This document shows positions 34,647-43,444 of a stretch of 64,000 nucleotides of DNA, piece after piece (within the stretch, counting starts at the first letter, position 1; every line of letters starts with the position of its first letter). A program made the translations under genes and the position numbers. Source of the DNA: Methylobacterium sp. J-088 (lineage in GTDB: Bacteria > Pseudomonadota > Alphaproteobacteria > Rhizobiales > Beijerinckiaceae); contig NZ_JAKSYH010000153.1 of assembly GCF_022829295.1 (NCBI RefSeq), positions 27,014-91,013 of the forward strand. Reading direction: 5' to 3'. Under the pieces are notes generated by a model. The model had not been told where the DNA came from and searched no databases. It saw only the letters and a list, made by a program, of their open reading frames with translations.

Positions 34647-35063
34647 TCAGTCGAGTCCGCCCAGGACACGCACCCGGGCCCATTCGGCCTCGGTCACCGG
34701 CTGCACCGACAGGCGTGAATTGTTCACCAGCACCATGTCGGCGAGCGCCGGATCGGCCTTGATGGCGTCGAGCGTCACCGGGCGCGGCAGCGCCTCCAGG
34801 GCGCGCACGTCGACCATGCCAAAGCGGCCGGTCTCGTCGGTGTGATCCGGGTAATAAGGCCGGATCACCTCCACGAGGCCGACCACCGCCTTGCCCTCGT
34901 TCGAGTGGTAGAAGAAGCCCTGCTCGCCGACCTGCATGGCCATCAGATGCTTCTTGGCGAGGTGGTTGCGCACCCCGTTCCAGAACGTGCCCACCGCGCC
35001 GGCCCGCATCTGCTGGTCCCACGACCAAGTCGCGGGCTCGGATTTGAACAGCCAGTACGCCAT
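34647..35063 (-). CDS. EVE domain-containing protein
   Basis: This 138-aa protein consists of one EVE (PUA-like) domain. MAYWLFKSEPATWSWDQQ, then TFWNGVRNHLAKKHL, GEQGFFYHSNEGKAVVGLVE and the closing TEAEWARVRVLGGLD are characteristic. EVE domains bind modified bases in RNA or DNA. The start at ATG 35061-35063 matches the usual N-terminus, and longer upstream readings do not fit. A 245-base stretch with a dispersed repeat-like sequence separates it from dinB. The cellular ligand is unknown. Confidence 0.92.
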   Translation of the reverse strand: MAYWLFKSEPATWSWDQQMRAGAVGTFWNGVRNHLAKKHLMAMQVGEQGFFYHSNEGKAVVGLVEVIRPYYPDHTDETGRFGMVDVRALEALPRPVTLDAIKADPALADMVLVNNSRLSVQPVTEAEWARVRVLGGLD

Positions 35064-35507
35064 CGCCGCATCCCCACCGGCCGCCCGGTTCGGCGGCGCA
35101 CCCGTCTTGAAGCCTGTCACACAACGCCCGCCGCGCCGTCGCCTGCGGCGGGAGGGCTCCCGGTGATCGGACGTTGTGTGAGAGGCTCTTAGAACTGGGC
35201 CCGATCGCGTGGCAATCGCGCGCGGCTCTAAGCCCATGTTGTGGCGCGCGCTCACGCGTCGGACCGGAGTCCACTTCGGCGGTGCGCGCGCGAGCGGCCC
35301 CCGATCGCGTTGCCACGCCCCCCTCCGGCATCCTGCGCGTGCCGCGAACCCGTGGCACCGCGCAGCATGCCGGCTCGGTCAGGGAGCAGACTATGCCGAC
35401 CCGTACTTCGCGCCATGGGGTGTAGACCGTGGCTGTTGTTCAAATATTAAACTCTAATCATTAGTAATTCTATCAACAAAGCCATGTAACTACCGCTGAT
35501 TGTTCAT
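35064..35507. other. gene-free stretch with inverted repeat, upstream of the MHYT-GGDEF-EAL gene
   Basis: I find no convincing gene. The stretch holds an inverted repeat at 35188-35232 (CTTAGA..TCTAAG around CCGATCGCGTGGCAATCG), and a partial copy of its core (CCGATCGCGTTGCCA) at 35301. The last 100 bases before 35508 are AT-rich for this genome (for example ATTAAACTCTAATCATTAG) and probably contain the promoter of the downstream gene. Confidence 0.5.
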
Positions 35508-37886
35508 ATGCTGACCGTGATCGGCTGCTTCGTCGGGGAACACAACTTGTGGTTAGTGGCCCTCGCGGCCATGGTCTGCGCGCTGGCGAGCGCGACCGCG
35601 ACCGGGCTGCTCGCCCATGCCGGGCGGGCCGGCGGGCGCAGCCGCTACACGTGGCTCGCCGTCGCCGCGGTGGCGGGGGGCTCGGGGATCTGGGCCACGC
35701 ATTTCCTGGCCATGCTCGCCTACGCGCCGGGTCTGCCCTCGGGCTACGGGATCGGCCTCACGATCCTGTCCTACGCCGATGCCGTCGCGATCACCGGGCT
35801 CGGCTTCGCCCTGGCGGCCATGGGGGGCCGGGCGCGGGCGGCGGTCGGCGGTGCCGTCGTGGGCGGCGGCATCGCGGCGATGCACTACACCGGCATGGCC
35901 GCCTATCAGGTGCCGGGGCATCTGATCTGGAACCCGGCGGTGGTCGCCGGCTCGGTGGTGGTCGGCGCCGTGCTGGGCGCCCTGGCCCTGGTGGCGGGCC
36001 TGTCGGCCGTCACCGTCCGGGGCCGGGGCCTCGGCGCCGGGCTGCTGCTCCTGGCGATCTGCGGCCATCACTTCACCGGGATGGCCGCGGTGACCATCCT
36101 GCCCGATCCCACGGTGGCGATCCCCGCGAGCGCGATCCGGACCGAATGGCTCGCCGCAGCCGTCGCCCTGGCCAGTTCGCTGATCCTCCTGCTCGCCGGG
36201 GCCGCCCTCCTCCTCGACCTGCGGGAGCGGCGGCGCGCCGAATCCGAGCGCGAGCGCCTGCGCAGCCTCGCCAACGCGGCCGTCGAGGGCCTCGTGGTGT
36301 GCCGCGACGGCCAGATCGTCAGCGCCAACGAGGCCTTCGCCCGGCTCGCCGGCACGCAGGCCGCTTCCCTGGTGGGCGCCCGCCTGTCCACCTACCTGCC
36401 CGGCCTTGCGGCGGCGGCCGGCACGGCCGGAGAGCCCGTCGAGGCCGAACTCGTGCCGGCGGGTGGCGGGACCGTCCCGGTGGAGGTGATCATGCGGCCG
36501 GTGGCGGAGTACGGCCGCCAGCCGCACTACGCCGTGGCGGTGCGCGACCTGCGCGCCCGCCGCCGCGCTGAGAGCCAGATCCACTACCTCGCCCATCACG
36601 ACGCCCTCACGGGGCTCGCCAACCGGACGAGCTTCCACGCCCGGCTGGAGCGGGAGCTGCGCGCGGCAAACGACCAGGGCACCCGGCTCGCCGTTCTCTG
36701 CCTCGACCTCGACCGGTTCAAGGAGGTCAACGACCTGTTCGGCCATGCCGCCGGCGACGCGATGCTGCGCGACCTCGCGCTGCGCGTCGGGGGCCTGCTC
36801 GATCCCACGCAGCTGATGGCCCGGCTCGGCGGCGACGAGTTCGCGATCCTGACGCCCCTGGGACACGGCTCCGCCGAGGGATCGGCCGAGCGGCTGGCCG
36901 AGCGGATCCTGGCGATGCTCGCGGCGGTGCCGGCGGCCTCCGGCCCGGTGATCGCCACCAGCATCGGGCTGGCGGTCTATCCCGACGACGCGCAGGACCA
37001 GCGCGCGCTCCTGAGCCACGCCGACGCCGCCCTGTACCGGGCCAAGGCCGAGGGGCGCGGCACCTGCCGCCGTTTCGACGCCAGCATGGGCGCCCAGATC
37101 CGCGACCGGCGCATGCTGGAGCACGACCTGCGCCACGCGGTGTCCCGGGGCGAGCTGCACCTCGTCTACCAGCCGCAGACGCGGATCGAGACCGGCGCGG
37201 TGATGGGCTTCGAGGCGCTGCTGCGCTGGCGCCATCCGGAGCGCGGCCCGATCTCCCCGGCCGAGTTCGTGCCGATCGCCGAGGAGACCGGGGCGATCCT
37301 GGAGATCGGCGCCTTCGTGCTGCGTGAGGCCTGCCGGACGGCGGCCCTCTGGCCGCAGCCCCTGGCGATCGCCGTCAACGTCTCGGCGGTGCAGCTCCAC
37401 AACCCGCACTTCGTCCAGTTCGTCCACGGGGCCCTGTTCGAGAGCGGCCTGAAGGCGGAGCGCCTCGAGATCGAGATCACCGAGACCGCGCTGATCCGCG
37501 ATCCGGCGCGGGCGCTGCTCACCCTGCGCCAGCTCAAGGCGCTCGGCGTGCGGATCGCCATGGACGATTTCGGCACCGGCTACTCCTCCCTGTCGAACCT
37601 GCGCTCCTTCCCGTTCGACCGGATCAAGATCGATCGCTCGTTCATCAAGGCGGTCAATAGCAACCCGCAGGCCGCCGCGATCGTGCGCTCCGTGTTGGGC
37701 CTGGGGCGCGGCCTCGGCCTCGCCGTGGTGGCAGAGGGCGTGGAGACCGACGACGAACTGTCCTTCCTGGCCGCGGAGCACTGCACCATCGCGCAGGGCT
37801 ACCTGCTCGGCCGGCCCGGACCGATCGCGCACTTCGCCGAATACACCCACGGCGACGCGCAGAATCCAGCCGCCGCCGTGGCGTGA
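35508..37886 (+). CDS. MHYT-PAS-GGDEF-EAL cyclic-di-GMP signalling protein
   Basis: This 792-aa bifunctional-looking cyclic-di-GMP enzyme has an N-terminal MHYT membrane sensor (about seven segments) with its triple motif (IWATHFLAM, AMHYTGMAAY, HHFTGMAA), thought to bind copper and sense gases or redox. A PAS-like segment follows (SLANAAVEGLVVCRDGQIVS). The GGDEF domain has an intact GGDEF at residues 441-445. The EAL domain has EAL at 569-571, then IAMDDFGTGYSSLSNL and IKIDRSFIK. Both enzymatic signatures are intact, so it could make and break cyclic-di-GMP, depending on signal. It is monocistronic. The first ATG at 35508 places the first membrane segment immediately. Confidence 0.95.
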   Translation: MLTVIGCFVGEHNLWLVALAAMVCALASATATGLLAHAGRAGGRSRYTWLAVAAVAGGSGIWATHFLAMLAYAPGLPSGYGIGLTILSYADAVAITGLGFALAAMGGRARAAVGGAVVGGGIAAMHYTGMAAYQVPGHLIWNPAVVAGSVVVGAVLGALALVAGLSAVTVRGRGLGAGLLLLAICGHHFTGMAAVTILPDPTVAIPASAIRTEWLAAAVALASSLILLLAGAALLLDLRERRRAESERERLRSLANAAVEGLVVCRDGQIVSANEAFARLAGTQAASLVGARLSTYLPGLAAAAGTAGEPVEAELVPAGGGTVPVEVIMRPVAEYGRQPHYAVAVRDLRARRRAESQIHYLAHHDALTGLANRTSFHARLERELRAANDQGTRLAVLCLDLDRFKEVNDLFGHAAGDAMLRDLALRVGGLLDPTQLMARLGGDEFAILTPLGHGSAEGSAERLAERILAMLAAVPAASGPVIATSIGLAVYPDDAQDQRALLSHADAALYRAKAEGRGTCRRFDASMGAQIRDRRMLEHDLRHAVSRGELHLVYQPQTRIETGAVMGFEALLRWRHPERGPISPAEFVPIAEETGAILEIGAFVLREACRTAALWPQPLAIAVNVSAVQLHNPHFVQFVHGALFESGLKAERLEIEITETALIRDPARALLTLRQLKALGVRIAMDDFGTGYSSLSNLRSFPFDRIKIDRSFIKAVNSNPQAAAIVRSVLGLGRGLGLAVVAEGVETDDELSFLAAEHCTIAQGYLLGRPGPIAHFAEYTHGDAQNPAAAVA

Positions 37887-37904
37887 GCGGCCCGATCCCG
37901 TCAT

Positions 37905-38007
37905 GGTTTCGAAAGGGCGAGCCCTTTCGCGGGTCCAGGGCAGAGCTTTGATGAACGTCAGGGCCTCGCCCTGACGTTCATCAAAGGGCTACAGCCCTCT
38001 GGAAGCC
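37905..38007. repeat. dispersed GGTTTC-palindrome repeat, copy C
   Basis: The left end is GGTTTCGAAAGGGCGAGCCC with TTTCGCGGGTCCAGGGCAG. The centre is a long inner palindrome (TGATGAACGTCAGGG / CCCTGACGTTCATCA). The right end is AAAGGGCTACAGCCC with TCTGGAAGCC. It is in the same family as copy A and lies between the c-di-GMP gene and the broken MFS/LysR locus. Confidence 0.8.
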
Positions 38008-38019
38008 CGGACTTGACGG

Positions 38020-38285
38020 TCACGCCGGCCTGACCCGGCCGAAGGCGAGCGCGCTCAGGGCCGCGAACAGCCACGCGCCGAGCCGGGCCAGGGCCGAGCC
38101 GACCCCGTCGGCGGGGAGGTTGCCGGCCGCCACGGTCTCGGCCAGCGCGTCGAGCAATCCGGCCGCCGATCAGCGGACCGAAGTCGAGGCCGAACCCGAT
38201 GCCCCAACAGCCGAACGTCATGCCGCGCTCCGCGCCGTTCCGGAACTGGTGGGACAGCACGGCGGTCTGGCAAGCATCGCGGCGC
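38020..38285 (-). pseudogene. MFS transporter remnant (two internal deletions)
   Basis: On the minus strand a natural MFS segment (TAVLSHQFRNGAERG, then FGCWGIGFGLDFGPLIGG) appears without any start. It is the kind of sequence found after about residue 110 of EmrB/DHA2-type transporters. After GPLIGG the protein sense switches frame, and a different natural-looking end (LLDALAETVAAGN through LFAALSALAFGRVR) runs to the stop at 38020-38022. Both the N-terminal part and the middle are therefore missing. It abuts the truncated LysR gene head to head. No functional product is expected. Confidence 0.6.
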
Positions 38286-39109
38286 CCCTCACCCCTTGGA
38301 GGAACCGGGCCGCGACCGGGACCGAGGCGCTGGGGACAACGCAGGGCGCGGTCAGCGTGAAGCTGAAGCGGCTGGAGGACCGACTCGGCCAGCGGCTGAT
38401 CGAGCGGACGCCGCGTCAGGTCCGCCTGTCCGCGCAGGGGGCGATCTTCCTCGCGGCGGCGCGGGATTTTTTGGCCGCGCATGAGCGGGCTCTGGCGGAG
38501 CTGACGGCGCCGCCACGCCGCTTCCGGCTCGGCATCGCGGCCCACGTGATGGGGCCGGAGGTTCCGGCACTGCTGGCGCGGATGAACGCCGTCGATCCGG
38601 CGCTGACCGTGGAGGTGCAGATCGACAACGCCCGTCCCCTGCTCGACGGGTTCGAGGCGGGCCGGCTCGACGCGGCGATCATCCGCAGCGACGACGACCG
38701 GCGCGCGGGCGAGATCCTGGGGCCGGAGCCGTTCGGCTGGTTCGCGGCGCCGGGCTTCGCGCAACCAGCGGGGGAGCCGCTGCGGCTGGCCGCGTCCTTG
38801 CCCTGCTGCGCCGTCCGCGACGTGGCGGCCCGCCTGCTCGACCGGGCCGGGATCGCCTGGACGGAGGTGTTTTTAGGCGGAACGGCCGCGATCGCCGCGG
38901 CCCTGTCGGCGGGACTGGCGGTGGCGGCCTTCCCGCGCCGGCTCGCGCCGGCCGACGTGGTGGATGTCGGCCCGGCGCTGGGCCTGCCGCCGCTCCCCAT
39001 GCTGTCGATCGTGCTGCACGCCACCCATTATGACCCGAAGACCCGGGAGACGCTGCGGGCGATCACGGCGGCGTTCCGGGGAGCACGTCACGGGTTTCCA
39101 AAGGGCTGA
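38286..39109 (+). pseudogene. LysR-family regulator truncated in its HTH domain
   Basis: From about 38327 the plus frame reads ALGTTQGAVSVKLKRLEDRL, then GQRLIERTPRQVRLSAQG. That is the recognition half of a LysR-type HTH and linker helix, followed by a complete-looking effector domain (FRLGIAAHVMGPEVPALL through LHATHYDPKTRETLRAI). The first 25-30 residues of the HTH are missing. The frame upstream of ALGTTQ is open back to 38120, but it reads antisense through the MFS remnant and has no LysR character. The 3' end, including the stop, lies in repeat copy D (GFPKG then TGA). The gene is probably non-functional as a DNA-binding regulator. Confidence 0.65.
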
Positions 39110-39143
39110 GCCCTTTGGCGGGTCGTCAGGGCAGCGCCCTGAC
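39093..39143. repeat. dispersed GGTTTC-palindrome repeat, copy D (half copy)
   Basis: Only the left half is present: GGTTTCCAAAGGGCTGAGCC, then CTTTGGCGGG, then CAGGGCAGCGCCCTG. The expected right half is missing. The copy overlaps the last codons of the truncated LysR gene (plus strand) and of the TfoX-N gene (minus strand). Confidence 0.75.
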
Positions 39144-39476
39144 GCGGCGGCGCCCGGCCTTCTTCGCCGCCGGAATCGGCAACTCAGCGGCGGTCCGTTT
39201 GATGAGTTCCATCAGCCAATCCGCATCGTCCCACGCTTCTCCGGCGATCAGGAAGCATGGCTTCGCCCCCGGATATGGCGCGGCTTCCGTGACGGAACCG
39301 AGATAGGCCCGGCCCGCTGCAGTCGGCTTGACGAACAACCGCTCGTCACACACCAGCCCGACCAATTTGCCGTCGCAGTAGAGGCCGTACTCGCCGAATA
39401 TCTTCCGGGCGGTGACATGTCCGGCCCCGCCGATCTGCTCGACGATGAATTCGGCAGAGCTCTGCTTGGTCGCCAT
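39126..39476 (-). CDS. TfoX/Sxy N-terminal domain family protein
   Basis: The 116-aa protein is a stand-alone TfoX N-terminal domain: SSAEFIVEQIGGAGHVTARK, IFGEYGLYCDGKLVGLVCDE, RLFVKPTAAGRAYLG and APYPGAKPCFLI are typical. Full TfoX/Sxy proteins regulate competence. The single-domain version common in proteobacteria has no proven role. The ATG at 39474-39476 is used. The last residues (RRRVRALP) and the stop are encoded by repeat copy D, so the natural C-terminus may have been replaced by the repeat. Confidence 0.87.
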   Translation of the reverse strand: MATKQSSAEFIVEQIGGAGHVTARKIFGEYGLYCDGKLVGLVCDERLFVKPTAAGRAYLGSVTEAAPYPGAKPCFLIAGEAWDDADWLMELIKRTAAELPIPAAKKAGRRRVRALP

Positions 39477-39549
39477 CGTCCTTCACACTTCGCTTACGCT
39501 CGAAGAGCCTTCGACGGGCTGGATAGAGATTTGTCCGGCGGAGAGCGTC

Positions 39550-40542
39550 TCAATCCGTCTCCCCGCGCAGCGGTCGCGCCAGCAGCGCGGCGACTACGTC
39601 GTCGACCCCGGCCGAACCCGCCACGATCGCCGCGACCGCCTGCGCCACCGGCATCTCGACGCCCTGCGCCGCCGCGAGGCCAGCCAGGGCCGCGGCCGTG
39701 AAGGCGCCCTCGGCGAGCTTGCCGCCTGCGGCCTCGTCTGGAGTTGCCCCGGCGCCGAGCCGCTGCCCGAAGGCGAAGTTGCGCGATTGCGGCGAGGAGG
39801 CCGTCAGCACGAGGTCGCCGAGCCCCGAGAGGCCCATCAGCGTCTCGGGCCGGCCGCCGAAGGCGCGGGCGAAGCGCATCAGCTCGGCGAAGGCCCGGGC
39901 GATCAGCGCCGCCCGGGCGCTCTCGCCGAGGCCGCGCCCGGCCACGATCCCGCACGCGATAGCCAGCACGTTCTTGCCGGCCCCGCCGATCTCGACGCCG
40001 CGCACGTCGTCGGTGTGGTAGAGCCGCAGGCTCGGCCCCGAGAGCAGCGCCGACAGGGACGCGGCACGGCCGGCATCGGCCGCCGCCAGGGTCACGGCGG
40101 TGGGCAGGCCGCGGGCCACGTCGGCCGCGAAGCTTGGACCCGACAGGACCGCGACGGGCGTGTCCGGCGGCAGGACTTCCCCCGCCACGGCGCTCATGAA
40201 GCTGTCGCTGCCGCGCTCGATACCCTTGGCACAGAGGATCACCGGGCCGGCCGAGGCCAGGGGCGCACGCAGGGATTCCAGCACGCCGCGCACGGTCTGG
40301 GCCGGCACCACCAGCAGGGTCGCCCGGGCGCCGGCGAGTTTTTCAGACTGCGCCGTCGCGCGAATGCCCGGATGGAGCGGGACGCCCGGAAGGTAGCGCG
40401 GATTCTCCCGCTCGGCCTGGAGCCTGGCGGCGGCCTCCGGGTCGCGCAGCCAGAGCGTGACGGGATGCGCGGCGGCGGCGGCGGCGTTGGCGAGTGCGGT
40501 TCCCCAGGCCCCGCCACCGACGACGTTGATCGGCGCGCTCAT
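39550..40542 (-). CDS. gpsA: glycerol-3-phosphate dehydrogenase [NAD(P)+]
   Basis: GpsA reduces dihydroxyacetone phosphate to sn-glycerol-3-phosphate for phospholipid synthesis. The 330-aa protein has the NAD-binding INVVGGGAWGTALANAAAAA at its start, VILCAKGIERGSD, VLSGPSFAADVARGLPTAV, the catalytic-lysine segment VEIGGAGKNVLAIACGIVAG, and LSGLGDLVLTASSPQSRNFA. The start overlaps the stop of the upstream GNAT gene (ATGA). It is last in the tsaD-GNAT-gpsA operon, a cluster seen in related Rhizobiales. It is complete. Confidence 0.96.
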   Translation of the reverse strand: MSAPINVVGGGAWGTALANAAAAAAHPVTLWLRDPEAAARLQAERENPRYLPGVPLHPGIRATAQSEKLAGARATLLVVPAQTVRGVLESLRAPLASAGPVILCAKGIERGSDSFMSAVAGEVLPPDTPVAVLSGPSFAADVARGLPTAVTLAAADAGRAASLSALLSGPSLRLYHTDDVRGVEIGGAGKNVLAIACGIVAGRGLGESARAALIARAFAELMRFARAFGGRPETLMGLSGLGDLVLTASSPQSRNFAFGQRLGAGATPDEAAGGKLAEGAFTAAALAGLAAAQGVEMPVAQAVAAIVAGSAGVDDVVAALLARPLRGETD

Positions 40543-41390
40543 GCCGGGACCTCCGCGTGTTCGAGCCGATAGAGGCGGTGGAGGCGCAACGGCCCGTCCG
40601 GCACCGCCGGATGCGGAAAAGTTCCGGCCGGGACCATGCCGAGGCGCTCCATCACCGCCCGGGAGCGGTCGTTTCCGGCCGCCGTGTAGGCCACGACGGC
40701 GCGGATGCCGCAGCGCCCGGCGAGGTCGGCCAGCGTCAGCCGTGCGGCCCGGGTGGCGATGCCGCGGCCCCAGGCATCCCGCGTCAGGCGCCAGCCCAGT
40801 TCGATCGTCGCGCCGACCCGCTCGCCCCCCGGGAACGGCAGGGCCCGCATGATCCGGAAGGCGCCGACGAAGCCAAGGAACCGGCCGCCCTGCTCGACCG
40901 CCCAGGGTCCGAAGCCGTCGGCCACGAAGCGACGGTCGCAGAGGCCCGCCTCGACGGCGCTCTCAGCTTCCGTCCACGGCCGGGGGAAGTAGGCCATCAC
41001 CGCCGGGTCGGCGTTGAGCGCCGCGAAGGGCGCCGTGTCGTCCGGACGCCAGCGGCGCAGGATCAGGTCGCCGTCCCGGAGGCAGTTGGGGACCACGGCG
41101 CACGCGATCTTGCCCCGCCATGCCAGGGAGCGGCGGTTCAGGAGGGCGAGATCCGCGTGCTCGGCGAGCACGGCCTCGCCCAGCGCGATCGTCATCTCGA
41201 GCTGATCGAGCGGCATGTTGGCGTGGGCCGGCGGGCGGACATGGTCGCGCCAGGGGCCGCCGCAGGTGTTGTCGAGCAGGATTCGCGCGAAGCAATGGTC
41301 GAGGCGCACCGGCCAGTCCGGCCGGGCGGCCTCGGGCAGGCGGCGTTCGACGAGTTCGCGCCAATGCGCGCGCCGCGCCGCCGCGCTCAT
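40539..41390 (-). CDS. GNAT-family N-acetyltransferase with an N-terminal extra domain
   Basis: This is a 283-aa protein in two parts. Residues 1 to about 100 form a separate, unrecognised domain with [40 protein letters not shown] and [20 protein letters not shown]. Residues from about 105 on form a RimJ-like GNAT domain ([40 protein letters not shown] for acetyl-CoA binding, [14 protein letters not shown]). The acceptor substrate is unknown. Start and stop overlap tsaD and gpsA respectively (ATGA at both), so it is tightly coupled to both neighbours. The N-terminal domain may bind DNA/RNA or the substrate; nothing in the sequence decides that. Confidence 0.8.
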   Translation of the reverse strand: MSAAARRAHWRELVERRLPEAARPDWPVRLDHCFARILLDNTCGGPWRDHVRPPAHANMPLDQLEMTIALGEAVLAEHADLALLNRRSLAWRGKIACAVVPNCLRDGDLILRRWRPDDTAPFAALNADPAVMAYFPRPWTEAESAVEAGLCDRRFVADGFGPWAVEQGGRFLGFVGAFRIMRALPFPGGERVGATIELGWRLTRDAWGRGIATRAARLTLADLAGRCGIRAVVAYTAAGNDRSRAVMERLGMVPAGTFPHPAVPDGPLRLHRLYRLEHAEVPA

Positions 41391-42448
41391 CCGGCCGCCG
41401 CCGCGGCGGCCGGATCGGCCGAGAGCGGCCAGCGCGGCCGGGCCGGGGCGGTGAGGTCGTCGACCAGGCCGAGGCGCAGGCGCTCCAGACCGGCCCAGGC
41501 GATCATCGCGCCGTTGTCGCCGCAGAGGTGCAGGGGCGGGGCGACGAAGCTCAAGCCCGCCTCGCCGGCCAACGCGGCGAGCGCCCGCCGGATCGCGCCG
41601 TTGGCCGCCACGCCCCCCGCCGCCACCAGGGCGGTGGGCCGTCCGGCCACGCCCGAGAAGGCGCGCAAGGCGACCCGGGCGCGGTCCACCACGACGTCGA
41701 CCACCGCGGCCTGGAAGCCCGCGCAGAGATCGGCGACGTCGCGCTCGGCGAGCGGGGCGATCTTTTCCGCCTCGATCCGCAGGGCGGTCTTGAGGCCCGA
41801 GAGGGAGAAATTGGCCTCGCGCCGGCCGAGCATCGGCCGGGGCAGGGCGAAGCGCTCGGGATCGCCGGCCTCGGCCATGCGCTCGACTTCGGGGCCGCCG
41901 GGATAGCCGAGGCCCAGCAGCTTGGCGGCCTTGTCGAAAGCCTCGCCGATGGCGTCGTCGATGGTGGAGCCGAGCCGGACGTAGTCGCCGACGCCGCGCA
42001 CCGCCAGGAGTTGGGTGTGGCCGCCCGAGACCAGCAGCAGCAGGTACGGGAAGGCGATCCCGTCGGTCAGCCGGGCCGTGAGGGCGTGGGCCTCCAGATG
42101 GTTCACGGCGAGCAGCGGCTTGCGGGTCACGAGCGCCAGGGTCTTGGCGGTGACGAGTCCGACCAGCACGCCGCCGATCAGCCCAGGCCCGGCCGCCACC
42201 GCGATCCCGTCGAGCTCGGGCAAGCCGATCCCGGCTCTCTCAAGGGCGCGGGCGATCAGCCGGTCGAGCACCTCCACATGGGCGCGGGCGGCGATCTCGG
42301 GCACAACGCCGCCATAGGCCGCGTGCTCGGCGATCTGGCTCAGCACCTCGTCGGCGCGGATCTGCCCGACGCCATCCGCGTCGACCGAGACCACGGCGGC
42401 GGCGGTCTCGTCGCAGGTGGTCTCGATACCGAGCACCGTCTTCTGCAC
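41387..42448 (-). CDS. tsaD: tRNA N6-adenosine threonylcarbamoyltransferase TsaD
   Basis: TsaD transfers the threonylcarbamoyl group from TC-AMP to A37 of ANN-decoding tRNAs (t6A), with TsaB and TsaE as partners. The 353-aa protein has the ASKHA-fold opening [37 protein letters not shown] (the HxxxH-type iron/zinc site), [19 protein letters not shown], and [25 protein letters not shown], and [12 protein letters not shown] are also present. The ATG at 42446-42448 is used. It is first gene of the tsaD-GNAT-gpsA operon. Confidence 0.97.
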   Translation of the reverse strand: MQKTVLGIETTCDETAAAVVSVDADGVGQIRADEVLSQIAEHAAYGGVVPEIAARAHVEVLDRLIARALERAGIGLPELDGIAVAAGPGLIGGVLVGLVTAKTLALVTRKPLLAVNHLEAHALTARLTDGIAFPYLLLLVSGGHTQLLAVRGVGDYVRLGSTIDDAIGEAFDKAAKLLGLGYPGGPEVERMAEAGDPERFALPRPMLGRREANFSLSGLKTALRIEAEKIAPLAERDVADLCAGFQAAVVDVVVDRARVALRAFSGVAGRPTALVAAGGVAANGAIRRALAALAGEAGLSFVAPPLHLCGDNGAMIAWAGLERLRLGLVDDLTAPARPRWPLSADPAAAAAAG

Positions 42449-42670
42449 GCGTGGATCTCCTGGTTCGGGCAGCCTCGAAGCCGCCAGCAGTCTGGGTGTG
42501 AAGGCGGGGCTTGGACTAAGCCATCCTCCCCATCCGCACCCGCGTCCTGTGGTCCCGAAGCGCAGCGGAACCCTCCTCCGAGGCGGCTTCGCTGCACCTC
42601 AGGATCAGGCCGTGGCTTGGGGGCCATCGCCGACCCGTACCAATCGAGCCGGCGCGCGTATTCCGCCGCC
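42449..42670. other. intergenic stretch with dispersed repeat-like sequence
   Basis: Between mop and tsaD, the part at about 42525-42610 (CCATCCTCCCCATCCGC, CGAAGCGCAGCGGAACC, CTCCTCCGAGGCGGC) resembles the sequence at 34520-34560 between dinB and the EVE gene (CGAGCCTCGAAGGAGGG). It looks like a short dispersed intergenic repeat. I see no gene. Confidence 0.4.
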
Positions 42671-42880
42671 TCAGTCGACCGCGACCATCACGTCGGAGGC
42701 CTTGATCACCGCATAGGCGGAACCGCCGGCGACGAGCTTGAGCGAATCGACCGCCGCGTTGGTGATCGAGGCCGTGACCACTTGTCCGGGGCTGATCTCG
42801 ATCTTCACGAGGGACGTGGTCGCACCCTTTTCGACCGAGAGGACCGTGCCCTTGATGACGTTGCGCGCGCTGATCTTCAT
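42671..42880 (-). CDS. molbindin-type TOBE domain protein (molybdate/tungstate-binding)
   Basis: The 69-aa protein is a single TOBE (Mop) domain. It starts MKISARNVIKGTVLSVEKGA and continues VKIEISPGQVVTASITNAAV with a closing AYAVIKASDVMVAVD. Molbindins oligomerise and bind molybdate or tungstate in the cytoplasm as storage or buffer. ATG 42878-42880 is used. It has its own unit; no molybdate transporter or regulator gene is adjacent in this window. Confidence 0.92.
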   Translation of the reverse strand: MKISARNVIKGTVLSVEKGATTSLVKIEISPGQVVTASITNAAVDSLKLVAGGSAYAVIKASDVMVAVD

Positions 42881-42955
42881 GAATCCGGTTCCCCTGCCGC
42901 ACCGGGCGGCTCTGGGCCGGTCTCCTACAGCAAGGTGGGCCCGCGCGCGACCGCC

Positions 42956-43342
42956 TCAGCGCGCCTCCGGGGTCGGATCGCCCTCTTGCTCGTCCCCGGT
43001 ATCGCCCTCGTCGTCGGTCTCTTGCTCGGCCTCCTCCTCGGGAATCGGCGCCGCGCCCCAGCCGACGAGCGCCGCGTTGAGGTCGTCGAGGACGAAGTGC
43101 CGGGCGCTGTCCCGGTCATACCCATCGGCCAAGAGGTCATCGTAATCGGTGAAGACATGGCGGGCATAGGTCACGAGGGCGAGCCGCGCCGCGGTCTCGG
43201 GCGCAGCCCGGCGCAGGCCCGGGCTCGCCAGCGCCCGGGCCAGGACGGAATCAGCCTCGAAGTCCGGCAGGCGTGGGGCAAGCCGCGCCAGCGCCGCCGC
43301 CACCGCCTCGCGCCGATTACGGGGGGGCATTGCGTCGCTCAC
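42956..43342 (-). CDS. DUF2293-like hypothetical protein
   Basis: The 128-aa protein has a helical N-terminal part (REAVAAALARLAPRLPDFEA). A segment close to DUF2293 follows (LVTYARHVFTDYDDLLADGY, DRDSARHFVLDDLNAALVGW), and a very acidic, disordered tail ends the chain (EEEAEQETDDEGDTGDEQEG). The GTG start at 43342 has GGAGGG upstream; an ATG at 43330 is an alternative that shortens it by four residues. DUF2293 has no established role. It is on the same strand as mop with about 75 bases between. Confidence 0.65.
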   Translation of the reverse strand: MSDAMPPRNRREAVAAALARLAPRLPDFEADSVLARALASPGLRRAAPETAARLALVTYARHVFTDYDDLLADGYDRDSARHFVLDDLNAALVGWGAAPIPEEEAEQETDDEGDTGDEQEGDPTPEAR

Positions 43343-43444
43343 CGGGGGCCCTCCGGCGGTGTGATTTCACGGCTCGGATCCGCTAAGATTGCTTTCACAC
43401 GAGGCGGGACAGGGACACGAACCCCCGCCGGGGAGATCTGGTTC

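Noticed and set aside
35553..37904. 783-codon minus-strand open frame
   Set aside because: It is antisense to the MHYT-GGDEF-EAL gene and has no family features.
38120..38326. Upstream extension of the LysR frame as a genuine N-terminus
   Set aside because: It reads antisense through the MFS remnant and contains no first helix of a LysR HTH.
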